In this document: in pieces, positions 1 through 6,158 of the stretch
Layout: each line of letters opens with the position of its first letter
Position numbering within the stretch: position 1 is the stretch's first letter
NCBI GenBank assembly: GCA_018830415.1
Contig: JAHJSJ010000042.1
Coordinates: 1 to 15,078 of the forward strand
Source: Alphaproteobacteria bacterium
Lineage (GTDB): Bacteria; Pseudomonadota; Alphaproteobacteria; Sphingomonadales; Sphingomonadaceae
Direction: 5' to 3'
DNA: 15,078 nt
Position numbers and translations under genes: made by a program
The notes under the pieces: generated by a model
Seen by the model: the letters and a program-made list of their open reading frames with translations, nothing else
Told to the model about the DNA's origin: nothing
Database searches by the model: none

Positions 1-50
1 AACGCCTCGATGGCACGACATTTTTCGTCCTTGTCGGCAATGGCGGGCAT
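1..50 (-). CDS. Start of an unidentified protein, cut by the left edge
   Basis: On the minus strand an ATG at 50-48 overlaps the stop codon of the upstream SulP gene by one base (TGATG) and opens a frame of 16 codons (MPAIADKDEKCRAIEA) that is still open at the window edge. A GGGG stretch about nine bases upstream of the ATG could serve as ribosome binding site. The overlap suggests translational coupling and membership in the sulfide operon. The N-terminus is short and charged with one cysteine and no signal peptide, so a cytosolic protein is likely. The fragment is too short to assign a family. It could also be a chance frame, although the TGATG junction argues for a real gene. Confidence 0.5.
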   Translation of the reverse strand, partial: MPAIADKDEKCRAIEA

Positions 51-1807
51 CAGATCATGCCCCGGGTCTGATGGTGATCGGCGGGCAGCACGGGATCGCC
101 ACTATCACGGGCAAGTTCGCTAAACGCGCGGTCTTGCGAGAGAAAAACCTTTCCGTTCAATTCCTCGATGAAATGCGTGCGCTTCAGCCGGTCCATCACT
201 GGCCCTTTAACCTCGGACAGATGCAGCCCGATGCCGGTATCTGCAAGCCGATGGTTGATCGCTTCGAGACTCTCCAGCCCCGATGCGTCTATCTCGTTAA
301 TTGCGCTGCACATCAGGATCACATGGCGCACTGCCGGTCGGTCTGCGATCTGTTCGAGCACATATCCTTCCAGCCAGCGCGCGTTGAGATAGGTCAGCGC
401 CTCGTCCACGCGGATCGACAGCACGTGGGGGATGGTGATGACTTTGTGCCGCTCGACGTTGCGGAAATGCTCGGTTTCCGGCACGCGGCCAACAATCGCG
501 GCGTGAGGACGGCTGGCACGCCAGAGATACAAGGCCAGACCGACCCCGACCCCTGAAATGACTCCCAACTCAACACCGGCGAGCAGCGTGATCACAATGG
601 TCGCGATATGCGCGGCGAAATCCGCCTTGGAATAGCGCCACAGTTCCGCCGGGGTCTTCAGGTCCACCAGGCTGAGGACAGCGACGATGATCGTCGCGGC
701 CAGCGTGGCAATCGGCAGGCTGAACAGAAGCGGGGTGAGGAACAGCGTGGCCAGCCCGATGCCCACAGCCGTAAAAGCCCCGGCGGCGGGCGTTTCCGCG
801 CCCGCATCAAAATTGACTGCCGAGCGGGCAAAGCCGCCGGTTACCGGGTAGCCGCCCGAAAATGCACTGGCGATATTGGCTGCGCCAAGACCGATCAGCT
901 CCTGGTCAGGGATGATCCGCTGGCGGCGCTTGGCTGCAAGCGTTTGGGCGACAGAAACACTTTCGACAAATCCGATGATCGAAATCAGCAGCGCAGGCAC
1001 CCACAGCTTTTCGATCAGGCTCAAATCGGCCGAAGGAAGTGCAAATGGGGGCAGGCCCTGCGGTATCGCGCCGACAAGGTTTACGCCTTTGTCCGCCAGA
1101 CCGAAGGAAATGACTGCAAGAATTGTCAAGGCGACCGCCACGACAGGGCCTGCCTTGGCCGTCATATCGGCCACCCGCGAGGGCAATCCCAGCATCATCA
1201 GCGCCGGTTTTGCGCCCCTGCGAACCCAGAACAGAAACAGTGTCACCGGCACACCGATTGCCAGCGTCCACCAATTGGTATCGCCAATCGCCTGCGCCAG
1301 TGATCCGAGCATGTCGGGCCAATTGTCACCGCCCGCCGAAACTCCCAGAATATGCTTGAGCTGGCTGGTGGCGATCAGAATCCCGGATGCCGTGATGAAA
1401 CCGCTGATGACCGGGTGCGACAGCAGGTTTGCAAGAAAGCCCGCCCGCAAGATCCCCAGCACGGCCAGCATGACGCCCGACAGCATGGCGAGCGTGATCG
1501 CTGCCTCCAGATATTGCGCTGTCCCCTGCGCGGCGACCGCGCCGGCCGCAGACGCCGTCATCAAAGAAACCACCGCAACCGGGCCGACCGCAAGTGTGCG
1601 GCTGGTTCCTAATATGGCATAGAAAACGAGCGGCATGATCGAGGCATAGAGGCCGACGACCGGGGGGAGCCCCGCCAGCAAGGCATAGGCCAGGCTTTGC
1701 GGGATCAGCATGATCGTGACGATCACTGCCGCCATCAGATCATTGGTCAGGACGGAGCGGTTGTAAGTCCGGCCCCATTCAAGGATCGGAAGGTAACGCG
1801 ATAGCAT
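50..1807 (-). CDS. SulP family anion transporter with STAS domain
   Basis: This 585-residue inner-membrane protein matches the normal length and order of bacterial SulP permeases. A hydrophobic core of many membrane segments spans about residues 20-430 and includes the family signature around 44-77 (AGLPPVVGLYASIMP followed by SRTLAVGPVAVVSL). A cytoplasmic STAS domain follows at about 455-565, with the conserved DASG turn at 507-510. SulP proteins move sulfate, bicarbonate or other anions, mostly by proton or sodium coupling, and sequence alone does not fix the substrate. It lies 24 bases downstream of SQR on the same strand. A role in moving the sulfite or sulfate made by the upstream enzymes is therefore plausible, but this is inference. 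Bicarbonate transport is the main alternative. The ATG at 1807 has only a weak AAAGG upstream, and no better start is seen. Confidence 0.93.
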   Translation of the reverse strand: MLSRYLPILEWGRTYNRSVLTNDLMAAVIVTIMLIPQSLAYALLAGLPPVVGLYASIMPLVFYAILGTSRTLAVGPVAVVSLMTASAAGAVAAQGTAQYLEAAITLAMLSGVMLAVLGILRAGFLANLLSHPVISGFITASGILIATSQLKHILGVSAGGDNWPDMLGSLAQAIGDTNWWTLAIGVPVTLFLFWVRRGAKPALMMLGLPSRVADMTAKAGPVVAVALTILAVISFGLADKGVNLVGAIPQGLPPFALPSADLSLIEKLWVPALLISIIGFVESVSVAQTLAAKRRQRIIPDQELIGLGAANIASAFSGGYPVTGGFARSAVNFDAGAETPAAGAFTAVGIGLATLFLTPLLFSLPIATLAATIIVAVLSLVDLKTPAELWRYSKADFAAHIATIVITLLAGVELGVISGVGVGLALYLWRASRPHAAIVGRVPETEHFRNVERHKVITIPHVLSIRVDEALTYLNARWLEGYVLEQIADRPAVRHVILMCSAINEIDASGLESLEAINHRLADTGIGLHLSEVKGPVMDRLKRTHFIEELNGKVFLSQDRAFSELARDSGDPVLPADHHQTRGMI

Positions 1808-1831
1808 GTCGGACAGCCTTTGAATGCGCGT

Positions 1832-3085
1832 TTACTGGGCGATCATATTGCCGGGGCCGGCGAGCCATTCGCGCCCCTTCAACATGCCGTTCCAGTAAAT
1901 CCACGGGAGCGCGTCCGCCTTGAGCATCCAGGAAAGTCGCTGCGCCTTGGTGCCATCGATGAACCAGGTCGGAAAGCTGGGGGCAAGCTTGCCGCCATAG
2001 GCGAATTCGGCAAGCACGATTTTCCCGCGTTCCACTGTCAGCGGGCACGAGCCATAGCCGTCATATCCGGCGACGGGGCCTTTGCCTTCAAGCTCCCGCA
2101 AGGCATTCACCGCCACGATCGGCGCCTGGATACGGGCCGCAGCTGCGGTTTTTGCATTGGGCGTGGACCCGCCATCACCCAGCCCGAACACATTGGGATA
2201 GCGCGTGTGCTGAAGCGTGTGCTGATCGACATCGGTAAAGCCGCTTTCCGCTGCGAGCGGACTGTCCGCGAGGAATCGCGGTGCCACCTGCGGCGGGACG
2301 ACATGCAGCATGTCGAATTGGCGGGTCACCTCGCCATCTTCGGTGGCGAATGTCGCTTGCTGCGCCGGTCCGTCCACCGCAACCAGATTGTTGCCGAGTT
2401 TCAGAGCTATGCCGTATTTTTCGACATAGCTCATCAAGGCAGGGACATAGTCCTTGACGCCAAAGAGCACGCCCCCGGCATTGCGAAATTCGACTTCGAT
2501 ATCGCCAAGAACCCCTGTTCGCCGCCAGTGATCGCACGACAGGTACATCGCTTTTTGCGGCGCGCCGGCGCATTTGATCGGCATCGGCGGCTGGCTGAAA
2601 ATCGCCCGGCCCGATTTCAGGCCTTTGACAAGCTCCCAGGTATAGGGTGCCAGATCATAGCTGTAATTTGACGTGACGCCGTTCTTGCCGAGTGTTTCCT
2701 CAAGCCCGGCGATCTTTTCCCAGGCGAGCCGGATACCGGGCGCGACAATGAGCACATCATAACGCAGCGTCGAGCCATCTTCGAGCGTCACCTGATTATC
2801 GTCGGGCTGGAAGGAAGCTGCCTTGCACTTGATCCATTGCGCACGTTTGGGCATCACGCTCACCATCGGTCTGCGGGTTACCTCAGGCTTGAAGATCCCG
2901 CCCCCGACCATGGTCCAGCCAGGCTGATAGGCATGAGTGTCGGAGGGTTCGATGATCGCGATATCCAGATCGGCTTTTCGCCTGAGCATCGAGGCAGCGG
3001 CAGCGATTCCAGCCGCGCCCCCTCCGACGACGACAACTTGATGATGGTTTGACCTTGCCACCGCCGCTGTTCCTGATTGCGTCAT
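1832..3085 (-). CDS. sqr: Type II sulfide:quinone oxidoreductase (FAD-dependent)
   Basis: SQR oxidises hydrogen sulfide at the membrane surface, passes electrons to quinone and releases sulfane sulfur as a persulfide. The 417-residue protein begins with an ADP-binding loop (VVVGGGAAG, residues 17-25). It then shows the SQR-typical YQPGWTMVGGG stretch at 53-63, VAPG at 114-117, and a second nucleotide-binding GLGDGG at 301-306. Two cysteines fit the redox pair of mitochondrial-type SQR: C172 in PIKCAGAPQKAMYLS and C347 in GYGSCPL. An extra C184 is present. The C-terminal region (371-405) is rich in W and hydrophobic residues, as expected for monotopic membrane attachment. The start codon overlaps the phosphatase stop in an ATGA junction, so the two genes are probably coupled. 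The neighbouring persulfide dioxygenase would take its product. Assignment to SQR rather than flavocytochrome c rests on the cysteine pair and overall pattern. Confidence 0.94.
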   Translation of the reverse strand: MTQSGTAAVARSNHHQVVVVGGGAAGIAAAASMLRRKADLDIAIIEPSDTHAYQPGWTMVGGGIFKPEVTRRPMVSVMPKRAQWIKCKAASFQPDDNQVTLEDGSTLRYDVLIVAPGIRLAWEKIAGLEETLGKNGVTSNYSYDLAPYTWELVKGLKSGRAIFSQPPMPIKCAGAPQKAMYLSCDHWRRTGVLGDIEVEFRNAGGVLFGVKDYVPALMSYVEKYGIALKLGNNLVAVDGPAQQATFATEDGEVTRQFDMLHVVPPQVAPRFLADSPLAAESGFTDVDQHTLQHTRYPNVFGLGDGGSTPNAKTAAAARIQAPIVAVNALRELEGKGPVAGYDGYGSCPLTVERGKIVLAEFAYGGKLAPSFPTWFIDGTKAQRLSWMLKADALPWIYWNGMLKGREWLAGPGNMIAQ

Positions 3086-3495
3086 GCGCCGAGCCTGTCA
3101 GCGATTCCGGAAAGATCGTATCCTGCCGCCTGTGCCTGTTCGAGCAAATCGGAAGGACTCAACCCGTCGGGATTGGCAAGCGCTTCAAGCGTAATCGCAC
3201 GTGTCCCGGTCCGGCAGAACGCCAGAACGGGGCCGCTCGCACCGGTTCTGACAGTCCGAAACGCATCGACCGCATCTGCGGGGAAATTTCCGCCGCTCAC
3301 AGGGATATGATGATAGGCCATTCCTTCGGCTTCGGCTGCGCTGCGCATTGTGCCGCTATCGCACTGCCCCTCTTCCTCATCATCCGGCCGATTGCAGATC
3401 ACCGCAGCAAATCCCTGCGCGGCAAGTTTGGCCATGTCGTCTGGCCCGATTTTAGGCGACACCGCAAATCCTGGGGCCACGGGGCGAATATCCAT
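3082..3495 (-). CDS. DUF442/TIGR01244 phosphatase-like protein
   Basis: This is a 137-residue cytosolic protein of the DUF442 family, which has a tyrosine-phosphatase-like fold. The signature loop is AFCRTGTR with C94 and R99. This is one residue shorter between Cys and Arg than the classical CX5R loop, as is usual for this family. NRPDDE at 35-40 is the other typical motif. In BigR-controlled operons of Xylella and Agrobacterium this domain is commonly fused to the metallo-beta-lactamase persulfide dioxygenase to form Blh. Here it is a separate gene 42 bases downstream of the dioxygenase. A good AAGGA ribosome binding site sits eight bases before the ATG at 3495. The biochemical role in sulfide metabolism is not firmly established. 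A sulfurtransferase-like role for the reactive cysteine is as plausible as phosphatase activity. The gene overlaps SQR by four bases. Confidence 0.88.
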   Translation of the reverse strand: MDIRPVAPGFAVSPKIGPDDMAKLAAQGFAAVICNRPDDEEEGQCDSGTMRSAAEAEGMAYHHIPVSGGNFPADAVDAFRTVRTGASGPVLAFCRTGTRAITLEALANPDGLSPSDLLEQAQAAGYDLSGIADRLGA

Positions 3496-3537
3496 CAGCT
3501 TGTTCCTTGAGCAAGTTTTACGAAAGCCATCAGAGCA

Positions 3538-4470
3538 TCATACCGCGTTGACCGGAATCTTGATGTAGCTGACGCCGTTGTCTTCAGGCGCCGGAAGCCG
3601 GCCGCCGCGAATATTCACCTGAACCGATGGCATGATCAGGTTGGGCATCGCCAGGGTCCTGTCGCGGTTGGTGCGCATCTCGACAAACTCGTCCTCGGTA
3701 ACCCCGTCCTTGACATGGACGTTGCCCTCGCGCTGCTGAATGACGGTGGTCTCCCACGCGTATTCGTCACGGCCCGGCGCCTTGTAGTCATGGCACAGGA
3801 ACAGCCGGGTTTCATCAGGGAGCGAAAGCAGCCGCCGAATTGACTGGAACAATTGCCGGGCATCGCCTCCCGGAAAATCGGCACGAGCGGTGCCGAAGTC
3901 GGGCATGAAGATGGTATCGCCGACAAATGCCGCGTCGCCGATGACAAAGGCCATGTCAGCAGGGGTGTGTCCGGGGACATGGATGGCAATTCCATCCAGT
4001 TCGCCTACCTTGAAAACTTCGCCATCCTCGAAAAGCTTGTCAAACTGGGAGCCGTCGCGCTCAAAATCGGTTCCGGCATTGAAGAGCTTGCCGAACACTT
4101 CCTGGACACGAATAATCTCGCGGCCGATCGCCAGCTTGCCGCCAAGCTTTTCCTGAAGATAGGGTGCGGCTGAGATATGATCGGCATGGGCGTGAGTCTC
4201 GATCAGCCACGTCACTTTCAGATTATTCGAAGACACGTATTCGATGATGCGGTCAGCCGACCCGTTCGATGTGCGCCCGGAAGCGGCCTCGAAATCGAGC
4301 ACCGAATCGATGATCGCTGCTTCGTTCGTTTTTGGATCGTGCACCACGTAGGAAACGGTGTTTGTAGCCTCGTCAAAAAAGCCGGCAATGGAAGGGCGCA
4401 GGCACTTGTCCTGCTGGGCGCGCACGATCTGGGTAGACGCCTTGGCAAGCACACTATCGGTGGCGGTCAT
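3538..4470 (-). CDS. blh: Persulfide dioxygenase, ETHE1/Blh-type metallo-beta-lactamase fold
   Basis: This enzyme class uses mononuclear iron to oxidise glutathione persulfide to sulfite and glutathione in the cytosol. The 310-residue protein has the metallo-beta-lactamase signature THAHADH with H93, H95, D97 and H98. It also has H168 in PGHTP, D185 in VGDT and H227 in LCHDYK. The stretch DFGTARADFPGG at 191-202 corresponds to the ETHE1 Arg/Asp substrate-side motif and separates it from glyoxalase II. The N-terminal 20 residues carry no signal peptide. The ATG at 4470 has a strong GGAG site (4479-4482) eight bases away. It is the first gene of the sulfide operon and faces a promoter in the region shared with the peroxiredoxin gene. 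Unlike Xylella Blh, no DUF442 domain is fused to it. Confidence 0.94.
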   Translation of the reverse strand: MTATDSVLAKASTQIVRAQQDKCLRPSIAGFFDEATNTVSYVVHDPKTNEAAIIDSVLDFEAASGRTSNGSADRIIEYVSSNNLKVTWLIETHAHADHISAAPYLQEKLGGKLAIGREIIRVQEVFGKLFNAGTDFERDGSQFDKLFEDGEVFKVGELDGIAIHVPGHTPADMAFVIGDAAFVGDTIFMPDFGTARADFPGGDARQLFQSIRRLLSLPDETRLFLCHDYKAPGRDEYAWETTVIQQREGNVHVKDGVTEDEFVEMRTNRDRTLAMPNLIMPSVQVNIRGGRLPAPEDNGVSYIKIPVNAV

Positions 4471-4490
4471 CTTACAATCTCCATTAAATT

Positions 4491-4509
4491 ACATAAAGCG
4501 TGTATATGT
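4491..4509. promoter_or_regulatory. Possible operator: ACATA-N9-TATGT inverted repeat
   Basis: ACATA at 4491-4495 and TATGT at 4505-4509 form a short inverted repeat centred on 4500 in an AT-rich patch. It overlaps the -10 element of the promoter predicted for the dioxygenase operon and lies just upstream of the one predicted for the peroxiredoxin gene. That is where an ArsR-type repressor would block transcription. The ArsR gene nearby (5198-5551) is the obvious candidate binder. A five-base arm is weak evidence and could arise by chance in AT-rich DNA. Confidence 0.3.
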
Positions 4510-4528
4510 CTTGCTATTCGCGAGTCAA
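4501..4528 (-). promoter_or_regulatory. Sigma70-like promoter for the sulfide operon
   Basis: On the minus strand TTGACT (4528-4523) and TATACA (4506-4501) are separated by 16 bases, close to the TTGACA/TATAAT consensus. Transcription would begin near 4494-4490 and run into the dioxygenase gene, leaving a leader of about 20-25 bases that includes the strong GGAG site. This is the best promoter match in the divergent region. Confidence 0.6.
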
Positions 4529-4538
4529 GCGCTATAAC
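4511..4538 (+). promoter_or_regulatory. Possible promoter for peroxiredoxin/arsR, near-leaderless
   Basis: TTGCTA (4511-4516) and TATAAC (4533-4538) are spaced by 16 bases on the plus strand. The ATG at 4545 lies only six bases after the -10, so the transcript would be leaderless or nearly so. This agrees with the absence of a ribosome binding site before 4545. The element overlaps the opposing promoter almost completely, so the two could not easily fire at once. The -35 match is weak (four of six). Confidence 0.35.
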
Positions 4539-4544
4539 GAAGCC

Positions 4545-5201
4545 ATGACAGATCAGAACACTCAGCAACCCATGTCGTCCGCCCTGCGTATCGGTGATAT
4601 GGCACCCGACTTCGAAGCGCGCAGCACGGCCGGTCCGGTAAGGCTTTCAGCCTATCGGGAGCGCTGGCTTATCCTGTTTTCGCATCCGGCCGATTTCACA
4701 CCGGTTTGCACGACCGAGTTCATCGAACTGGCGCGTCAGGCGGACGAGTTCGAGGCGCGCGAGTGCGCGCTCATGGCGCTCTCGGTGGACAGCCTGTTTT
4801 CCCACTTTGCCTGGCTTCGGTTGATCCGCGACCGTTTCGACGTCGAAGTGCGCTTTCCTATTGTTGAGGATCCCACGCTGGTCATCGGACGTGCATTCGG
4901 CATGGTCGCGCCAAAAGATAATGACAGCGCGACTGTTCGAACGACATTCTTCATCGACCCTGCAGGTGTGATCCGCGCAATGACCTGTTATCCCGCAAAT
5001 ATGGGGCGTTCCATCCCCGAGATGCTGCGCATGCTTGATGCCCTGCAAGCGATCGATGCGCAGGATGCACTGGCACCCGCGAATTGGCAACCTGGAGAGC
5101 CGCTTCTAAAATCACCCTCGCAAGATCTGGATGAAGTTTTTGCCGCCAAGGACGGCACTGATTGGTTCTTACGGGAAACCAAAAAGGGTAAACGCACATG
5201 A
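4545..5201 (+). CDS. Peroxiredoxin, Prx6/1-Cys-like
   Basis: This 218-residue cytosolic thiol peroxidase reduces hydrogen peroxide, organic peroxides or peroxynitrite. The active-site block is HPADFTPVCTTEF with peroxidatic C55 and T52. R132 in SATVRTTFFID fits the conserved arginine of the pocket. The length and long C-terminal part (about 165-218, including the family stretch ANWQPGEPLL) match the Prx6 group rather than AhpC. Two further cysteines, C74 and C148 (MTCYP), leave open whether a resolving thiol exists. I chose the ATG at 4545 because the family's N-terminal sequence begins just after it. Frame-compatible starts at 4500 (GTG) and 4506 would add an atypical extension reaching into the operator region. 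The stop overlaps the arsR start (ATGA). Beside a persulfide dioxygenase and SQR it may act on sulfane-sulfur or peroxide stress; that part is inference. Confidence 0.92.
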   Translation: MTDQNTQQPMSSALRIGDMAPDFEARSTAGPVRLSAYRERWLILFSHPADFTPVCTTEFIELARQADEFEARECALMALSVDSLFSHFAWLRLIRDRFDVEVRFPIVEDPTLVIGRAFGMVAPKDNDSATVRTTFFIDPAGVIRAMTCYPANMGRSIPEMLRMLDALQAIDAQDALAPANWQPGEPLLKSPSQDLDEVFAAKDGTDWFLRETKKGKRT

Positions 5202-5551
5202 TCGATGATGCGCCAATTGAAGAGCTGAAGGCCATTGCGCACCCATTGCGTTTTCAGATAATCCAGCTCCTGAGAGCTGGCGAGCTCAATGTCGGCGAGA
5301 TCGAGCAAGCCTCAGGGATCGGGCAGCCCGCTCTGTCGCAGCAGCTGGGCATCTTGCGCAAAGCCGATCTCGTGGAGACGAGGAAATCGGCCAAGCTTGT
5401 ATTCTATAGCCTTAATACAGATCGGCTTCGGGCTATTGGCACTCTTGTCGGCGGGCAGGACCTGGCCGAAAACAAGCAGCCAACCACCAGACCCACTTCC
5501 TCTTCGGACGTGGCTAATTTTGCAAGGCTGTCCTTGTCGGACGCGCGCTGA
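5198..5551 (+). CDS. ArsR/SmtB-family repressor, BigR/SqrR-like but without cysteine
   Basis: This 117-residue winged-helix repressor starts at an ATG overlapping the peroxiredoxin stop, with an AAAAGGG site nine bases upstream. The helix-turn-helix spans about 31-56, with recognition helix residues in GQPALSQQLGILR (42-54), followed by the beta wing (58-72). This pattern is closest to the sulfide/persulfide sensors BigR and SqrR. Those proteins sense sulfane sulfur through two conserved cysteines, one in the ELCV-like helix and one in the C-terminal helix. Here the first site is N31 (ELNV) and the second region reads IGTLVGGQ. The whole protein has no cysteine. The C-terminal 30 residues are polar and probably disordered. 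It likely represses its own operon and the divergent sulfide operon, but the signal cannot be the usual disulfide or tetrasulfide bridge. Confidence 0.92.
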   Translation: MIDDAPIEELKAIAHPLRFQIIQLLRAGELNVGEIEQASGIGQPALSQQLGILRKADLVETRKSAKLVFYSLNTDRLRAIGTLVGGQDLAENKQPTTRPTSSSDVANFARLSLSDAR

Positions 5552-5634
5552 CGCAAGACCGCCGATAGCGTATTCTTCACAAGCTGGAGGTGCGGATCGG
5601 CGCAAGAGCTTGGATGGGTTGTAGCGACTTTCAA

Positions 5635-6081
5635 ATGACCAGCCTGAGATCTTCCAGCCGAGCAAGAGGGCGTCTTTTCCTGACGCTGATTTGTGCGGCG
5701 CTGGCGATGAAAGCTCTCATCCCGGCAGGCTACATGGTCGCCCCCTCGGCGAACCACTTCTTTGCAATCACGCTGTGCCCGAGCACCAATCCGCTCGCGC
5801 GCGTTGCCGGTGAAGCAGTGGGTCACCATGCCGTGATGGATCATGCAGCGATGGGGCATGGGTCATCTGACCCGCAGGATAAGCTTCCCGTCTCTGCACA
5901 ATCGAGTGTCGATTGCGCCTTTTCGGCTTTGACCTTCGCTGCGACTTTTCCCGAAAAACCGCATTCTTTTTTGAGCCTATTGGATCCTAGCGGCGTTGCC
6001 GACCCGTTTCAGCCTACGATTATTGTCGCCCGGAGCCGTTATCTGCGCCCTCCTCTGCGCGGCCCTCCGCCTGTGGTCTGA
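5635..6081 (+). CDS. DUF2946-type small exported protein, His/Met-rich
   Basis: This protein of about 148 residues has a basic N-terminus followed by a hydrophobic segment at about 13-36 (LFLTLICAALAMKALIPAGYM), which acts as a signal or membrane anchor. The ALIPAGYM stretch and the C-terminal RYLRPPLRGPP are typical of DUF2946. Those proteins are often found beside copper-related TonB receptors; their function is unknown. Residues 63-75 (GHHAVMDHAAMGH) cluster four histidines and two methionines, a plausible copper-binding loop. C48 and C94 could form a disulfide in the periplasm. Frame-compatible upstream starts are ATG 5614 and GTG 5590, and none has a well-placed ribosome binding site, so the start is uncertain. 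It precedes the TonB receptor by 77 bases on the same strand and probably shares its transcript. Confidence 0.77.
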   Translation: MTSLRSSSRARGRLFLTLICAALAMKALIPAGYMVAPSANHFFAITLCPSTNPLARVAGEAVGHHAVMDHAAMGHGSSDPQDKLPVSAQSSVDCAFSALTFAATFPEKPHSFLSLLDPSGVADPFQPTIIVARSRYLRPPLRGPPPVV

Positions 6082-6158
6082 CTTCGTACGAATTCGAACG
6101 CATTGCCCGGTCCTGAACCGGCGCATGCGCATGCTCAGACCAGACAGTCGAGAACATC

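Noticed and set aside
608..1303. Plus-strand frame of 231 codons opposite SulP
   Set aside because: The very R/Q/D-rich translation is characteristic of a shadow of a membrane protein gene.
1820..2671. Plus-strand frame of 283 codons opposite SQR
   Set aside because: It is antisense to SQR, whose cofactor and cysteine motifs are intact, and its translation resembles reversed-strand composition with no recognisable domain.
4510..4529. CTTG-N12-CAAG inverted repeat in the divergent region
   Set aside because: Only four-base arms and not centred on the internal TCGCGA palindrome, so probably chance.
4500..4544. Extended N-terminus of the peroxiredoxin from GTG 4500 or ATG 4506
   Set aside because: The added 13-15 residues are not typical of the family and would place coding sequence over the divergent promoters; ATG 4545 fits the family start.
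5548..5576. CTGACG-N17-TATTCT as a promoter for the DUF2946/receptor unit
   Set aside because: Only a partial match at both elements, overlapping the arsR stop; not strong enough to list.
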